A DNA stretch of 64,000 nucleotides from Chondrus crispus (lineage: Eukaryota; Rhodophyta; Florideophyceae; Gigartinales; Gigartinaceae): the NCBI RefSeq assembly GCF_000350225.1, contig NW_005179222.1, positions 436,060 through 500,059 on the forward strand, given 5' to 3'. The translations under genes and the position numbers were made by a program. Shown here piece by piece: positions 47,821 to 59,570 of the stretch (position 1 is its first letter; each line of letters opens with the position of its first letter). The notes under the pieces were generated by a model. That model did no database searches and had not been told where the DNA came from. It worked only from the letters and a program-made list of their open reading frames with translations.

Positions 47821-48180
47821 GAGAGAACGAAGAAAAACCAAATACGAGATTGACGACGACGGCGGTAGCCGGAGCGGAAACGAAGACGAAGACCAAAGAC
47901 AGAGACAGCAGCAAGAACCACAGCAAGAACAAAAGCCAAACCAAGAACGAAGACAACGAAGACAGCGGGGGCGATGACCAAAACCAATTTACACAAGAGA
48001 GCAAGAACGACAGCAGCAGCGAAAACCAAAACCAAGAACGACGGCAAGAACGAGAGCGACAACGACAGCGAGAAGACCAGCGGAAAGAACGACGAGAAAC
48101 GGCAGCGAAAACGACAGCGACGACGACGGCAGAAACAACGGAACGAGAACGACAGACTCATGCAGTGAAACGACAGCGAG

Positions 48181-48197
48181 GGACTGGGCCCATAACC
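48181..48197 (-). other. Primer-binding site, B3
   Basis: GGTTATGGGCCCAGTCC on the minus strand next to the LTR end. Confidence 0.85.
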
Positions 48198-49461
48198 TAA
48201 TGGTAGGTTCGGAGGGGCAAGGGAAAGAAGGAAGGCAGGTTGATGTGTGTGAGTGAAGGAGTTGGTGCCGAGGTTTACTTTGAAGCCGTTTTCCTGCGAT
48301 ACTTATACACTTCGAGTGCTACACTATCGCTCTACTCCGACTCCCAGTTATCCATACTCTACTATGCGCGACCAAGCGCAGTCCTCTTGTGGGCCGACCA
48401 TACTGTTCGATTTCCACCTTACGAATCGATTGGTAACTATTAGCTGACAACTATTTCTACACATTCCAAATGACTGTAAACCATGGCCCTATACATGCAA
48501 CTGTTTCACACCTTACTAATCTGCATCCAGTCATGCCAGACTTCATTGTTGTGCAACGAACAACTTGGCACTTGTCTATTTCCAACAACGCAAACGTCTT
48601 TCATACCACAATCGCCATACGTATCCTTGTTTCTCACCTTACTAATTTCGCCAAGCACTGTCAGACAATTATGGCAAGTTATAACAATGTGCATCCAGAC
48701 TTTCTACACAACTCACATGAGAATACATGTAAATCACACGAGTACTGTCATGAACTTGCATCCAACGGCGCACCATGACGAGAGCACAGTGCAACGGCGC
48801 GTGCTCACGCAAGACTTGCATACAGCGTGACGCGTACACAGAATAATCGCACAACTGTATTCCTCTCGCCAGAAGTACTTGTTGTACTTTTGATTCACAT
48901 GTACTGTACTCGGACACGCGCAGGATCGCAAACAGTCTGACACTGTAAAACTGTAAACCCTCATGTGCATACACCTGGATGCGTGTACATGTGTACGTAC
49001 ACGAATCCACCTGGCGACGTGTACATGTGTACACGGCATACATGTGTCCCGCCCGCGGACCCCATGCAATTACCCATTACAACCATGGCAAACCACTTGA
49101 AACCCCCAAAACAACGTAATTATGGCATATACAGGCCATTTAAAGTACATCACAAGGCCAACGACGCACACGTGGACAACGCTCAACAAATAGATTTGCA
49201 GCATTAGACCTGAGGGCCAATAGAATTGCAGTATTTTCTGTGTAGTCTATAGTGCTACGGGCCAAGGTTCCACTTGGCAAAACTATGCAAATTTGCATGA
49301 CCCTCCGAGAGGCCACTTTCGTCCCCGGAACCCCAAAATCTGGGCTTTCACACGTGTCATGTCGTGATGTGGGTAAGAGCGCCCGGACCGTGCAGTCATG
49401 TACACGTGTCACTCGATTTTGACCTTTTCAGATAACAGCATGTGGTCGCACATTTTCAATA
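48198..49461 (-). repeat. B3 5' LTR (alpha)
   Basis: 1264 bp, TATTG...CCATTA on the minus strand. Shares several private bases with the B2 3' LTR. Confidence 0.94.
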
Positions 49462-50146
49462 TGAACCATATCGTCAGGCCATTGGATGTCTAATGTTCCT
49501 AATGGTCGGGACCCGCCCCGATATTGCGTATGCCATTGGAAAGTTATCTCAACACTGTGCCGACCCTCACGATTCGCATTGGACAGGTGTGAAACGTGTT
49601 TTGAGACACTTGCGTGGGTCCCAGCATCTTGGAATAGTGTTTGGTAAAGATGATCTTGGTACGGAACTTCATGGGTATAGCGACGCAGATTGGGGTGGAT
49701 GCCTTGAATCACGGAAATCAACAAGTGGGTACGTGTTCAAGCTTTGTGATGGGCCTATCAGTTGGGCTTCCCGGAAACAAACAGTAGTTGCAAAGTCTAC
49801 TTGTGAGGCAGAATACATCGCACTCAGTGAAGCATGCAAAGAGGCCGCGTGGCTTCGACGCTTCCATGCCGATGTACTTGGTGCGAATTCGGATCCAACA
49901 ATTGGCGTTGGATGTGACAACGCTGGTACGATTGCGTTTGCTCAGAACGAATCTACAAATCGTCGGAACAAGCACATTGATATTACGTATCATTTTGTTC
50001 GAGATGCGGTGCAGCGAAAACTGGTCACATTGTACCATTGTCCGACAACAGAAATGCCAGCCGATATGCTGACCAAACCACTTGGTCGCGTGCTGTTTGA
50101 AAAGTTCGTGGGCATGGTTGGGCTTTCCGAGTGCAAAGCTGCCCAA

Positions 50147-50191
50147 AGCATGTGATCGAGGGGAGGTATTGAAAATGTGCGACCACATGCT
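50147..50191 (+). other. Inverted repeat spanning pol stop, PPT and 3' LTR start (B2)
   Basis: AGCATGTG at 50147-50154 and CACATGCT at 50184-50191 enclose GAGGGGAGG and the LTR start. Confidence 0.78.
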
Positions 50192-51430
50192 GTTATCTGA
50201 AAAGGTCAAAATCGAGTGACACGTGTACATGACTGCACGGTCCGGGCGCTCTTACCCATATCACGACATGACAGGTGTAAAATCCCAGATTTTGGGGTTC
50301 CGGGGACGAAAGTGGCCTCTCGGAGGGTCATGCAAATTTGCATAGTTTTGCCAAGTGGAACCTTGGCCCGTAGCACTATAGACTACACAGGAAATACTGC
50401 AATTCTATTGGCCCTCAGGTCTAATGCTGCAAATGTATTGGTCGAGCGGTGTCCACGTGTGTGTCATTGGCCTTGTGATGTACTTTAAATGGGCTGTATA
50501 TGCCATAATTACGTTGTTTTGGGGGTTTCAAGTGGTTTGCCATGGTTGTAATGGGTAATTGCATGGGGTCCGCGGGCGGGACACATGTATGCCGTGTACA
50601 CATGTACACGTCGCCAGGTGGATTCGTGTACGTACACATGTATACGCATCCAGGTGTATGCACATGAGGGTTTACAGTTTTACAGTGTCAGACTGTTTGC
50701 GATCCTGCGCGTGTCCGAGTACAGTACATGTGAATCAAAAGTACAACAAGTACTTCTCGCGAGAGGAATACAGTTGTGCGATTATTCTGTGTACGCGTCA
50801 CGCTGTATGCAAGTCTTGCGTGAGCACGCGCCGTTGCACTGTGCTCTCGTCATGGTGCGCCGTTGGATGCAAGTTCATGACAGTACTCGTGTGATTTACA
50901 TGTATTCTCATGTGAGTTGTGTAGAAAGTCTGGATGCACATTGTTATAACTTGCCATAATTGTCTGACAGTGCTTGGCGAAATTAGTAAGGTGAGAAACA
51001 AGGATACGTATGGCGATTGTGGTATGAAAGACGTTTGCGTTGTTGGAAATAGACAAGTGCCAAGTTGTTCGTTGCACAACAATGAAGTCTGGCATGACTG
51101 GATGCAGATTAGTAAGGTGTGAAACAGTTGCATGTATAGGGCCATGGTTTACAGTCATTTGGAATGTGTAGAAATAGTTGTCAGCTAATAGTTACCAATC
51201 GATTCGTAAGGTGGAAATCGAACAGTATGGTCGGCCCACAAGAGGACCGCGCTTGGTCGCGCATAGTAGAGTATGGTTTACTAGGAGTCGGAGTAGAGCG
51301 ATAGTGTAGCACTCGAAGTGTATAAGTATCGCAGGAAAACGGCTTCAAAGTAAACCTCGGCACCAACTCCTTCACTCACACACATCAACCTGCCTTTCTT
51401 CTTTCCCTTGCCCCTCCGAACCTACCATTA
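50167..51430 (+). repeat. B2 3' LTR (alpha)
   Basis: 1264 bp; clearly different from the B2 5' LTR in several indel-free positions (e.g. GGTTCCGGGG for GGTTCTGGGG). Ends CCTACCATTA and is followed by CGTTCCTCG. Confidence 0.94.
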
Positions 51431-51932
51431 CGTTCCTCGTCGCTGCCCCTCCAGCTTATCCTCGTCGTTTCCTCGTTTGCGTTGGGGAGCCGTACGGTCA
51501 CAACCTCAGCAGCGTCTCGTTCTCGTCCGAGCCGCGAGAGCGACCGTCTCTCAACGACCCATCGTACCAGCGCTGATAGACGGCGCCTAGGGTGACCGCA
51601 CATCCTCTTTCAGTGGGGCAGGAGGGGTTGTGTGTGGGACAAGGGGGCGCCTGCCGTCGACGGCAGCGCGCGTGCTCGAAGTAAGAGGGGGTCGGTTTGC
51701 GGCGGGCCTCTTGGGATGGAGCACAGCTCGAGGTACCATGCCGGCCACGTGCCGGCGTGGTGGCGCTTCGCACTCGACCCTCGTCGGCGGGCGGCATACG
51801 TGGCGGTCCTTACACCGGGCGAGCGTGATGTTAAAATCGAGGTCTGAAAAATCTGCCGCAAAAATTCGTTAACCACTAGGCCACAGGCGCTGGCTTCTTG
51901 GTGTCCCCTTGGGCGCGCTCACTATTTCAACA
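51431..51932. other. GC-rich unique sequence, no gene assigned
   Basis: About 500 bp of non-LTR sequence between the B2 3' LTR and an LTR fragment. Short frames exist on both strands but none has recognisable content; high GC makes them expected by chance. A tRNA-like 5' segment lies at its right end. Confidence 0.5.
51836..51890 (-). other. tRNA-like A-box segment, degenerate
   Basis: On the minus strand GCGCCTG is followed at position 8 by TGGCCTAGTGG (A-box consensus) and, at roughly tRNA spacing, by a weak CCTCGATTT B-box-like site. No acceptor-stem partner is found and T runs lie inside. It may be a tRNA relic or SINE head, not a working tRNA. Confidence 0.25.
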
Positions 51933-52825
51933 CACTTGTCTATTTCCAACAACGCAAACGTCTTTCATACCACAATCGCCATACGTATCCTTGTTTCTCA
52001 CCTTACTAATTTCGCCAAGCACTGTCAGACAATTATGGCAAGTTATAACAATGTGCATCCAGACTTTCTACACAACTCACATGAGAATACATGTAAATCA
52101 CACGAGTACTGTCATGAACTTGCATCCAACGGCGCACCATGACGAGAGCACAGTGCAACGGCGCGTGCTCACGCAAGACTCGCATACAGCGTGACGCGTA
52201 CACAGAATAATCGCACAACTGTATTCCTCTCGCCAGAAGTACTTGTTGTACTTTTGATTCACATGTACTGTACTCGGACACGCGCAGGATCGCAAACAGT
52301 CTGACACTGTAAAACTGTAAACACTCATGTGCATACACCTGGATGCGTATACATGTGTACGTACACGAATCCACCTGGCGACGTGTACATGTGTACACGG
52401 CATACATGTGTCCCGCCCGGGGGCCCCATGCAATTACCCATTACAACCATGGCAAACCACTTGAAACCCCCAAAACAACGTAATTATGGCATATACAGTC
52501 CATTTAAAGTACATCACAAGGCCAATGACGCACACGTGGACAACGCTCGACCAATAGATTTGCAGCATTAGACCTGAGGGCCAATAGAATTGCAGTATTT
52601 CCTGTGTAGTCTATAGTGCTACGGGCCAAGGTTCCACTTGGCAAAACTATGCAAATTTGCATGACCCTCCGAGAGGCCACTTTCGTCCCCGGAACCCCAA
52701 AATCTGGGATTTTACACCTGTCATGTCGTGATATGGGTAAGAGCGCCCGGACCGTGCAGTCATGTACACGTGTCACTCGATTTTGACCTTTTCAGATAAC
52801 AGCATGTGGTCGCACATTTTCAATA
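51933..52825 (-). repeat. Truncated B LTR (alpha), first 893 bp
   Basis: Minus-strand LTR from TATTG at 52825 to ...GACAAGTG at 51933; the last third, including the promoter box, is missing. No internal sequence is attached. Confidence 0.9.
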
Positions 52826-52970
52826 GAGCGCACTGTGCGTACGTTGTACGGTATGCTGCATAATGACGGTTGGCGCACGTCGGGCGCGTGTTCCGCCGTT
52901 TCTTGAGGTGGCTTGTAGAGCCCTCGTCCTTCGCCCCCTGAACCCTCACCAGCACCGCCGACGGTAGACA
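52826..52970. other. Probable host sequence upstream of the 60911 gene
   Basis: 145 bp of GC-rich non-LTR DNA ending in AGACA, the left copy of the B4 target duplication. It was contiguous with 60825 onward before B4 inserted, so it is likely promoter or 5' UTR of the reading frame starting at 60911. Confidence 0.55.
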
Positions 52971-54219
52971 TATTGAAAATGTGCGACCACATGCTGATAT
53001 CTGGAAAGTGCAAAATCGAGCGACACGTGTACATGACTCGACGGTCCGGACCCTCACCCCATATCACCACATGACACGTGTAAAGTCTCAGATTTTGGGG
53101 TTCTGGGGACGAAAGTGGACTTTTGGAGGGTTATGCAAATTTGCATAAATGCCGAAAATTTGCATTTGGCCCAAACTGTTATAGGGCTACACAAGCAATA
53201 CTGCAAATCTATTGGGTGTTGGTTCGAATGCTGCAATTCTATTGGTCTGTTATTGTCCACTTATATGCAGTCATGCTGGTGATATATCTTGAATGATCGG
53301 TATACGTTTTAATTACATCATTTCGGGGGTTTCAAGTTGTTGACCATGGTGGTAATGGGTAATTACGTGTGGCCTTGGTGCTGGACACTTGTGTGCGGTG
53401 TACACATGTACACATCGCCAGGTTGCTGCGTGTATGTACACTTGTACACGTCGCCTACATACGGTCCGGCGCGTGTCCGAGCACAGTACATGTGAATTAA
53501 AAGTACAACAAGTATTTCTCGCAAGAGACATGTACTTACGTGAGTATTCAGTGTACGCGTCACGCTGTATGCGACCCTTGCATCAGCATGCGCCGTTATA
53601 CTACACTCTCGTCAGCATGCGACGTTGTACTGTGCTCTCGTTATGGTGCGCCGTTGGATGCAAGTTGATGACAGTACTGGTGTGATTCACATCGGATATC
53701 ACGTGAGATGTGTAGAAAGTCTGGATGCACATTGTTGCTATTCGTGATAGTTGTCTGGCAGTGTGTACCGAAATTAGTAAGGTACGAAACAAGGGCATGT
53801 ATAGGGACTGAGATATGACAGGACTTTGCGTTGTTGGAAATAGAGAGATGCCAAGTTGTTCATTGTGCAAGAATATTCTGTCATGTCTGGATGCAGATTA
53901 GTAAGGTCTGAAACGATTGCATGCATAAGGCCATGGTTTACAGTCACTCGAAATGTGTAGAAACTGTTGTGCACTGATAGTCAATAGTCAATTCGTAAGG
54001 TGGAAATAGAACAGTGTGGACGGGCCAGAAGAGGACCGCGCTTGGTCGCGCATATGGTGAGTTCGGTTTACCAGGTGCTAAAGTAATGGAATAGTGTAAC
54101 ACTCAAAGTGTATAAGTATCGCTGAAAGACGGCTCCAAGTAAACCTCGGTACCAACTCCTTCACTCAAACACATCAACCTGCCCTCCTTCTTTCCCTTGC
54201 CCCTCGGAACCTACCATTA
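52971..54219 (+). repeat. B4 5' LTR (beta)
   Basis: 1249 bp, TATTG...CCATTA, with TATAAGTA near 54111-54118. Close to the 3' LTR and to the B0 LTR. Confidence 0.94.
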
Positions 54220-54236
54220 GGTTATGGGCCCAGTCC
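54220..54236 (+). other. Primer-binding site, B4
   Basis: GGTTATGGGCCCAGTCC after the LTR. Confidence 0.85.
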
Positions 54237-54596
54237 CTCGCTGTCGTTTCACTGCATGAGTCTGTCGTTCTCGTTCCGTTGTTTCTGCCGTCGTTGTCGC
54301 TGTCGTTTTCGCTGCCGTTTCTCGTCGTTCTTTCCGCTGGTCTTCTCGCTGTCGTTGTCGCTCTCGTTCTTGCCGTCGTTCTTGTTTTTGTTTTTTGCTG
54401 CTGCTGTCGTTCTTGCTCTCTTGTGTGAATTGGTTTTGGTCATCGACCCCGCTGTCTTCGTTGTCTTCGTCCTCGGTTTGGCTTTCGTTCTTGCTGTGGT
54501 TCTTGCTGCTGTCTCTGTCTTTGGTCTTCGTCTTCGTTTCCGCTCCGGCTACCGCCGTCGTCGTCAATCTCGTATTTGGTTTTTCTTCGTTCTCTC

Positions 54597-55268
54597 ATGC
54601 AAAGTAAGTTTTGAGTTTCTTTCCATTTCCTACACATCTAAGTGATTGTCTTTGCACGTTTTGGTGGTTCTTAAGAGCAATAATTCCAAAATCTGTTACT
54701 GACGATTATCTTCATATTCCTTATTGTGAATACCTGTTTTTACGGGGTTGTGTTAGATCTGGAATTAGTACCGGTGCGCTCGGCGCCTGGGAAGCTGGTC
54801 ACCGGTCGAACGGCTAGGACATCGGAGGTCGTATCCGTTGAGGTGCTTGAGCCTGAGGATCAACCTTCACTTCGGCTCGCGCTTTCTGGTCCGTCCTCGA
54901 GTAGCGCACCTTATAGGATTCCTCGTATTCCGCGCTCTGTTCCTGCACCAATAAAGAGAACTACGCATCGACTTTCTGCTCGAAAAGCGTCTGTTCTCGC
55001 GGATAAGCAGTTCAAGCGTGAGCGCAAGAGGAATCGTAAGGTGTGCCCACGGTATAAGCGGTATTGTAAAGTGTGCGGCGTTAGTGGCAATAGTGCGAAG
55101 GCCTGTTACGACCACATTCAGTCTAGGTCTCATCGCATTCAAGTTGCCAACGCTAAGGAGACTCCGCGTTGTATCCCTTGCAATCGCGTCTTTGAGTCTC
55201 ACGGGCACCTGAAGTGCCACGAGAACGGTGCCGCACACTTGAAGGTAGTTTGTCGACATAATAGTTAG
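54597..55268 (+). CDS. B4 ORF0: spliced two-finger protein
   Basis: Exons 54597-54603 and 54757-55268; intron 54604-54756 (153 nt). The splice sites, start ATG and all zinc ligands survive although Gag-Pol of this copy has at least five breaks. Private changes include KACYDH and the C-terminal CRHNS. Confidence 0.7.
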
Positions 55269-55350
55269 GGATTTCTTCCAAATAAATTCACATATCTGTT
55301 CGCAAATTTCTCCTAGTGCAACTTCATAGGAATCATATCGAACTTCTTAG

Positions 55351-55408
55351 ACGGGTGGGCTTGCCATTGTGTTGACTATCGGTTAACGGCTTGGGATCCC
55401 CGAACGGA
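55351..55408 (+). promoter_or_regulatory. Conserved 58-nt pre-gag block (B4 copy)
   Basis: As in other B copies, despite the general decay of this element. Confidence 0.75.
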
Positions 55409-55440
55409 TTTTCGAATACTTGAAGTTTATTTGCACTAAA

Positions 55441-58400
55441 ATAGAAGATCAAGGAGGAGGAGGATCCATCAGAATCGACAAACTGACGGGCTCCAACTTC
55501 TACGTGTGGAAGCAGAAAATACAACTTCTGCTTGCTCTACGTGATGTTGACCAATACATCGTTGAGGGAAGAGTTCCAAGTGAGGAACGCGCGGAAGAGC
55601 GTAAGAAGTGGATCAGAGGTGACAGTAAAGCTAAAGCACTGATTGGTCTCTCCCTATCAGATGAGCATCTTGAGCATGTACGTGATGTTGACACTGCTCA
55701 TGAGATGTGGGAAGCTATTGTCAACGTGTTTGAGAGGCACACTTTGCTGAACAAACTAGCTGCACGTCGTGAGTTCTACACTGTGAAGATGCTTTCCGGT
55801 GAAAAGGTGCTTGCATACATCAATCGTGTCAAGCAGCTGGCAGCCATCCTCAAGTCAATGAGCGTAAACATCGATGACAAGGAGATGGCCATGGCAGTGC
55901 TCAACGGTCTGCCTGCCCGTTTCGAGGCTCTCATCGTTGCACTTGATGCTCTCGGTAATGAGGAAAAGATATTCAGTTTGGACTTTGTGAAAAGTCGTCT
56001 CCTGCAGGAAGAGCAATGAGCAAACATGAAGTCTAGCTCCTCACAGACATCGGCTCTGGTTAATCGTGCCCCGAACAATCGGGACATAAACGATCACAAA
56101 TGCACGAACTGCGGTCATACAGGCCATACGGCAACCCGCTGCTGGGGAAAGGATTTGAATGGGCGTCGCCCGGCTCCTCCTAGCGGATATAAACCGCGTA
56201 TGTCTCAGCGGAAACAATCTGCATTTGTCACACAGAAACCTGATCCCGACATGGTTGTAAGCAGCGTCGACTTCACATGTCTGATGTCCAAAGCTTCGCA
56301 CACGAACGATCTGGAGATGTCGCCTTCGTGGCTCGTAGATTCAACTTGTACAGCTCATATTACATATGACTGATCTTTGTTTGCGACGTATGAGCCACTT
56401 GAAACCGCCTCTGTTCAGATGGGAACCAAGGCTAGTGCAAAGGTTGCCGGCCGTGGTGACGTTCACTTGAAGTTAAATGTGAATGGCCGCATCGAACCGT
56501 GCAAGTTGACGGATGTATTGCACGTTCCGGACTTTGCGTTCTCTCTGCTCTCTGTCAGTCGAATGACTGAACTTGGACTGAAAGTTGGGTTCGAAAATGG
56601 AAAATGCATGATCAGACGAGGCCCAACCGTAGTGGCGACTGCGACATTGGTTGGAGAACTTTACGTTCTCGACATCGTCAGTGACATCGGATCTGCACAT
56701 GCTGCCACCCTGCAAACGTGGCATGAGCGATTTGCACATGTGCATTCTCAAGGTATTGCTTCGATGATTCGTGACAATGTGGTAAGTGGAGTCAAACTAC
56801 TTGGTAATGAGGCTAACAAAATCAACAATACTGACAATGATTGCATCTCTGAAAAATGTTTTGCGTGCGTCTACGGCAAAGCCACTCGATATGTGATCCC
56901 AAAAGAGCGGTCCTCGAGGCGGGCATACTTCTGTCTAGACTTAGTTCACTCTGATGTTTGTGGCCCCTTAGAGGTGCATGTCCATTGGTGGTGCCAAGTA
57001 CTTCATTACCTTCATAGATGATCACTCAAACTGGTCAGTAGTGTACCCTATGCACTATAAATCAGAAGCATTTGAACGATACAAAACGTTTGCACAACTT
57101 GCTCAGACACACACTGGTCGCAAGATCAAAGTGCTTCGCACCGATCGAGGTGGTGAGTATCTGTCCACGGAGTTTAAGTCTTTTCTGATTGCAAATGGTA
57201 CTCAGCATCAAATGACGACCGCGTACACACCGGAGCAAAATGGCGTCGCCGAACGACTGAACAGAACTTTGGTAAACTTGGTGCGCTCCATGCTAGCGCA
57301 CAAGAAAGTTACAAAGGGGTTCTGGGCAGAAGCACTTGCCAATGTAGTGTACGTTCGAAATCGAGTCACGTCACGTGCCATTCCCCCCAAGATGACCCCA
57401 TACCACTTATGGATGAAATCTGTGCCAAATGCTGGTCATTTGCGTGTTTTCGGATCAAAGTGTTGGTATACATTACCAAAACACAACATCCAGAAACTTG
57501 ACGCCCGTGCAAAGGAGGCAATGTTTCTGGGGTATGCTGAAAATACGAAAGCTTACAAGTTGTGGGATGGTGATTTGCACAAAGTGATCGTATCCAGAGA
57601 TGTTACTTTTGACGAGTCCACGGGAGGCAAATCTGGTGAACCGATGGATACAAACGAGGAGGCTACAACTGATGATGACACAATCAACTTGAACATCGAT
57701 GAAGAAGTTGCAGAAAATGATGCAGTGGCATCAGAAGCATCATCGCCAGATGAACAACAAGACTCTGATGAATCCTCCAACTCCTCCCCAACAGCAGGGG
57801 AGGACGAAACCACCGAAACAGTTGACCAACACGTACTTGAGGAAGAAACGATTGATCCGCCAACTAATCTCCGTCGGTCCACTCCCGTGCGCAAAACGCC
57901 TGGGGCGTGGTGGGCAGCAGCTTTGGTGACTGCTGGACTCCTTAGCCACGCCCATGTGATAACGGAAATCCCAAACTCGTACAAGCAAGCTATGGATTCT
58001 CCAAAAGCTCGCTTCTGGCAGAAGGGCATCGACAAAGAACTTGCTTCACAACACAAAAACAAAACATGGACGCTTGTTCCTAGATCTCAAGCATCAAACG
58101 TCCTGACGTCCAGGTGGGTTTTCGGAGTGAAGCAACTTCCTGACGAGTCCGGAAAATTGGTCGAAACTGCAAAGGGACGTCTTGTGGCACGAGGCTTTCA
58201 ACAAGTAGAAGGCATCGATTACACTGAAACTTTCGCCCCTGTCATCAAGTTCACAACTATCCGTCTGCTGCTGGCACTGGTTGCGCACTTTGACCTTGAG
58301 CTGCATCAGATGGACGTGGTGACTGCCTTCCTCACGGTGACCTTCCCGAAGAAATCTACATGGAGCAACCTGAAGGATGCATCGACAAAGTCAAACCTGA

Positions 58401-59559
58401 TTCGGTGTGTAAACTTTTGAAAGCAATCTATGGTCTTAAGCAAGCCCATGGCCAATGGCATAGTAAGATCGATGAGTTTCTGATCACTGAACTTGGTTTC
58501 AACACTACACGCAGCGACCCATGTCTTTACATTCGACGTCAAGGCAATGTCATCATGATTATCGCGTTGTACGTGGACGATCTGCTGCTAGCTGGAAGTG
58601 ACTTGGAGGCCATATTATGGATGAAAAATGAACTCAACAAACGATTCGATATGAAAGACCTTGGCGAAGCGAAGACTTGTATTGGTCTAGAGATCGACCG
58701 TATACGTTCTAAACACGTCCTGACCGTCACGCAGTCGAAGTATGCCCAAGCAGTACTGAAACGGTTCAAAATGTCGGCATGCAATCCTTGCGTTACTCCG
58801 ATGGAACAGTCTCGACATGTCACAATGCAAGTGGCCGAAACTGGCACTGATGACAACCCATGCTTTGAACCATAACGTCAGGCCATTGGATGTCTAATGT
58901 TCCTAATGGTTCGGACCCGCCCCGATATTGCGTTTGCCATTGGAAAGTTATCTCAACACTGTGCCGACCCTCACGATTTGCATTGGACAGGTGTGAAACG
59001 TGTTTTGAGATACTTGCGTGGGTCCAAGCATCTTGGAATAGTGTTTGGTAAAGATGATCTTGGTACGGAACTTCATGGGTATAGCGACGCAGATTGGGGT
59101 GGATGCCTTGAATCACGGAAATCAACGAGTGGGTACGTGTTCAAGCTTTGTGATGGGCCTATCAGTTGGGCTTCCCGGAAACAAACAGTAGTTGCAAAGT
59201 CCACTTGTGAGGCAGAATACATCGCACTCAGTGAAGCATGCAAAGAGGCTGCGTGGCTTCGACGCTTCCATGCCGATGTACTTGGTGCGAATTCGGATCC
59301 AACAATTGGCGTTGGATGTGACAACGCTGGTACGATTGCGTTTGCTCAGAACGAATCTACAAATCGTCGGAACAAGCACATTGATATTACGTATCATTTT
59401 GTTCGAGATGCCGTGCAGCGAAAACTGGTCACATTGTACCATTGTCCGACAACAGAAATGCCAGCCGTTATGCTGACCAAACCACTTGGTCGCGTGCTGT
59501 TTGAAAATTTCGTGGGCATGGTTGGGCTTTCTGAGTGCAAAGCTGCCCAAAGCATGTGA
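55441..59559 (+). pseudogene. B4 Gag-Pol, multiply broken
   Basis: The family ATG is ATA (55441). Breaks in order: CGA to TGA after QEEQ (56017-56019), CGA to TGA after TYD in the protease region (about 56371), a one-base insertion at GAGGTGCATGTCC (about 56979) in integrase, a one-base deletion at TTCCTCACGG (about 58333) in RT, and TAT to TAA after FEP (58873-58875). Segments between breaks are still highly similar to B2. RNase H is open from 58897 to the Ser-Met-stop. Confidence 0.94.
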
Positions 59560-59570
59560 TCGAGGGGAGG

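Larger units (their letters stand above)
41585..49461 (-). mobile_element. B3: complete B element nested in B2, opposite strand
   Basis: 7877 bp with two 1264-bp LTRs, flanked by TGAAC (41580-41584 and 49462-49466). It is inserted in the B2 pol frame between RT and RNase H. Confidence 0.96.
38155..50155 (+). pseudogene. B2 Gag-Pol, full length, split by B3; start codon ATA
   Basis: Coding segments 38155-41584 and 49467-50155, 1372 codons before the stop. The position of the family's ATG is ATA here; the next in-frame ATG lies deep in Gag, and the frame is closed upstream by TAA inside the pre-gag block. Domains: CCHC from C221; protease D300 (DSACTAH); integrase D505, D568, E604 (35 residues between the last two); RT YVDD at 1044-1047; RNase H in the second segment (YSDADWGG, STCEAEYIAL, Ser-Met end). 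Private changes YGKPTRS and LVPSDVCGP (His to Pro next to the first integrase Asp) are shared with B3. Apart from the start codon and the insertion no defect is visible. Confidence 0.94.
35671..51430 (+). mobile_element. B2: full-length B element split by B3; probably chimeric
   Basis: Both LTRs, primer site, ORF0, block and the only complete-length Gag-Pol of family B in the window, interrupted by B3. Flanks do not match (CATCC left, CGTTC right) and its two LTRs resemble different copies, so its ends probably come from two insertions joined by recombination. Confidence 0.93.

Noticed and set aside
51630..51872. Frames of 70-99 codons in the 51.4-51.9 kb island
   Set aside because: Overlapping on both strands in GC-rich DNA with no family resemblance; not better than chance.
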